From Alphaproteobacteria bacterium UBA6038 (GTDB lineage: Bacteria > Pseudomonadota > Alphaproteobacteria > Micropepsales > Micropepsaceae): a DNA stretch of 42,479 bases. Every line of letters starts with the position of its first letter. Positions within the stretch are counted from its first letter, which is position 1. The translations under genes and the position numbers were made by a program. This document shows positions 41,051 through 42,479 of this stretch, one piece after another. The notes below the pieces were generated by a model that saw only the letters and a list, made by a program, of their open reading frames with translations, searched no databases and was not told where the DNA came from. The stretch lies in contig DIZC01000050.1 of assembly GCA_002429315.1 (NCBI GenBank), positions 1-42,479 on the forward strand, given 5' to 3'.

Positions 41051-42055
41051 CTATTCGGATTTGAGCGGTCGTGTCATCAGGCGCGGGATGGCGGCATCGA
41101 GCGTCAACGTTCCGTTCACGATAGCCGCGGTCGTTTCCGCGATGGGCAATTCTATGCCGAGCGCTTGCGCGCGGGCGAGAAGCGCCGGGGCGGTTTCCAC
41201 GCCTTCCGCGAGCGGACGGCCTTGTGTATCCAGGTGCGCGCGTGTTGCGCCTCTTCCGATGGCCAGCCCGAAGGAAAAATTGCGCGATGTAGGACTGGTG
41301 GCGGTGAGCACGAGGTCGCCGAGACCGGAAAGGCCCATCAGCGTTTCGGATTTGGCGCCTAGCGCTTCGCCAAAGCGGCGCAGCTCTGCGAAACTGCGGG
41401 CCAGCAGGGCAGCGCGCGCGCTCTCGCCCAATCCCATGCCGGCGACGATGCCGCACGCAATCGCGTAGACGTTCTTCGCCGCGCCCCCGAGGGCCACGCC
41501 GATCACATCGTCGCTGCCGTACGGACGAAAAGCCTCATGGCCCAGTGAGGCCTGCAGCTGCTGCGCGATGCTGGCCTGCGCCGCGATGGTTACGGCTGTG
41601 GGCAATCCGGCCGCCACGTCGCGTGCGAAGGAGGGGCCGGACAGGACACCGATTTGGACCTCGGCGGCGAATTCCGCGAGCACTTCATTCATCAGCTTCC
41701 CGGTGCCGCGCTCGATTCCCTTGGCGCAGACGACGACGGGCCGGCCGTGCGAAAGATGCGGCTTCAGCGCCACCGCCGTCGCGCGGACATGCTGTGCCGG
41801 TGCGACCAGGAGCAGCGCATCTGCCACCGCTGCCGCCTCCAAATCCCCCGTCGCAGAGATTGTCTTGGGCAGCTGGACCCCGCGAAGAAAGAGCCGGTTT
41901 TCGCGGTGCGCCGAAATCGACTCGACCACCTGCGATTCCCTGGCCCATAGGGTGACGCGGCGGCCGGCGTGCGCGGCGACCACCGCCAAGGCGGTGCCCC
42001 AGGCGCCGGCCCCGATCACGCCGATATGATCGTAAGCGTCTGGCGTGGAACGCAT
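41051..42055 (-). CDS. gpsA: NAD(P)H-dependent glycerol-3-phosphate dehydrogenase
   Basis: 334 residues. Reduces dihydroxyacetone phosphate to sn-glycerol 3-phosphate for phospholipid synthesis. Cofactor-binding GVIGAGAWGTALAVVAAHAG (15-34), CAKGIERGTGKLMNEV, SGPSFARDVAAGLPTAV, and the catalytic lysine in GVALGGAAKNVYAIACGIVAG; the family motif ETLMGLSGLGDLVLTATS is intact. ATG 42055 chosen; TTG 42064 is 9 bp upstream. First of a likely gpsA-yciI-EVE operon, divergent from a TetR gene. Confidence 0.97.
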   Translation of the reverse strand: MRSTPDAYDHIGVIGAGAWGTALAVVAAHAGRRVTLWARESQVVESISAHRENRLFLRGVQLPKTISATGDLEAAAVADALLLVAPAQHVRATAVALKPHLSHGRPVVVCAKGIERGTGKLMNEVLAEFAAEVQIGVLSGPSFARDVAAGLPTAVTIAAQASIAQQLQASLGHEAFRPYGSDDVIGVALGGAAKNVYAIACGIVAGMGLGESARAALLARSFAELRRFGEALGAKSETLMGLSGLGDLVLTATSPTSRNFSFGLAIGRGATRAHLDTQGRPLAEGVETAPALLARAQALGIELPIAETTAAIVNGTLTLDAAIPRLMTRPLKSE

Positions 42056-42106
42056 TTTTCCCAAATCAGCGCCCTTTGCTGCGTCTGCGAAAGATTGAAT
42101 GCTTTG

Positions 42107-42134
42107 TTGATTGTTCAGAAATATCCACTATGTT
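42107..42134 (+). promoter_or_regulatory. candidate promoter of the right-edge TetR gene
   Basis: TTGATT (42107-42112) and TATGTT (42129-42134) with a 16-bp spacer, ~40 bp before ATG 42174. AAGGAAAC lies directly upstream of the start. Confidence 0.4.
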
Positions 42135-42173
42135 TGCGGTCAAAATAACAACAAAGGGGGGAAGGAAACAGCC

Positions 42174-42479
42174 ATGACGAAGGACACCGCCCGCGATCGG
42201 ATTATCGAAGCCGCCAAGTGCCGCTTCTCCCATTTCGGTTACGGCAAGACCACCATGGCGGAGGTGGCAAGCGATTGCGAAATGTCGCCGGGCAACCTCT
42301 ATCGCTTTTTTCCCGGCAAGCTCGACATCGCGGAAGCGATTGCGACCGAGGATTACGAAAAGCACCTCGCGCATCTCCGCAAGCTCGCGGTGGCGCCTGG
42401 TAAAGACGCACGCGAGCGGCTGCGCGATCTTTTGTTCGAGGAGCTGCGCCGCACCTATCACAAGCTGGAGAAGGATCCC
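42174..42479 (+). CDS. TetR-family regulator (partial, runs off the right edge)
   Basis: 102 residues visible. Helix-turn-helix: RDRIIEAAKCRFSHFGYGKTTMAEVASDCEMSPGNLYRFFPGKLDIAEAI (about 8-57), with the typical NLYRFFPGK recognition segment. The ligand domain begins (EDYEKHLAHLRKLAV) and is cut. Its target is unknown; the divergent neighbour is gpsA, and downstream genes are not in view. Confidence 0.92.
   Translation, partial: MTKDTARDRIIEAAKCRFSHFGYGKTTMAEVASDCEMSPGNLYRFFPGKLDIAEAIATEDYEKHLAHLRKLAVAPGKDARERLRDLLFEELRRTYHKLEKDP

Noticed and set aside
1..42479. CRISPR array
   Set aside because: No set of regularly spaced direct repeats with unique spacers was seen; the only tandem arrays are the coding 18-bp array and the two-copy 23-bp repeat.

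Overview
The window is a 42.5 kb piece of a GC-rich, densely packed alphaproteobacterial chromosome. The 180-kDa-class NAD-glutamate dehydrogenase, the sucCD/sucAB-lpd block, PF07310-type PAS proteins, PilZ and DUF1232 proteins, a CnoX-type thioredoxin with an intact WCGPC site and an EncFtn-like ferritin all point to Alphaproteobacteria. The order Rhodospirillales or a Rhizomicrobium/Micropepsaceae-like lineage is a guess; no 16S or other decisive marker is present. Most of the window is ordinary housekeeping chromosome, with one small AT-richer accessory segment.

Layout. 1-1979 (-): N-terminal and motor part of ftsK, cut by the window edge. 2207-7090 (+): giant NAD-glutamate dehydrogenase. 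7172-11021: YghU-type GST, a four-helix membrane protein, an SDR 3-hydroxyacyl-CoA-dehydrogenase-like enzyme, a hotdog thioesterase, a DUF1232 protein and a double-PilZ protein. 11227-16590: an outer-membrane lipoprotein, a GMC oxidoreductase, a small secreted protein, a PAS_5 protein, a rhomboid protease and a secreted protein with an Asn/Ile/Lys hexapeptide array. 16730-25683: TCA-cycle block sucC-sucD and sucA-sucB-lpdA, separated by a short OmpA-like lipoprotein gene (+) and a second PAS_5 gene (-). Together these encode 2-oxoglutarate dehydrogenase and succinyl-CoA ligase, and the glutamate dehydrogenase upstream feeds 2-oxoglutarate into them.

25684-28995 is the accessory part. A 900-bp gene-free stretch carries a REP-like palindromic repeat, a run of hairpins, a 23-bp tandem repeat and a promoter-plus-terminator unit for a probable small RNA on the minus strand. 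It is followed by a three-gene operon: Xre/MbcA-type antitoxin, RES-domain toxin (predicted NAD+-degrading) and an HNH endonuclease-like protein. The operon has its own strong promoter and a palindrome straddling the -10 box, and ends beside the 3' end of tRNA-Gly(GCC). This is the best candidate for a poorly described system in the window.

29189-42479 returns to chromosome backbone: a YbaK/ProX-type deacylase, a Tat-exported flavin amine oxidase, the operon cnoX / LON-domain / Trm112-like / DUF971, a secreted cyclase-family protein, a Kir-type channel with an abnormal selectivity filter (SINYS in place of TxGYG), an EncFtn-like ferritin without an encapsulin in view, a TetR-MDR reductase pair divergent from two hotdog thioesterases (the second broken by a one-base deletion), pyrD, an S24 repressor, an EVE protein, a YciI-like protein, gpsA and the start of a second TetR gene.

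All assignments come from reading the sequence by eye; no database search was run.
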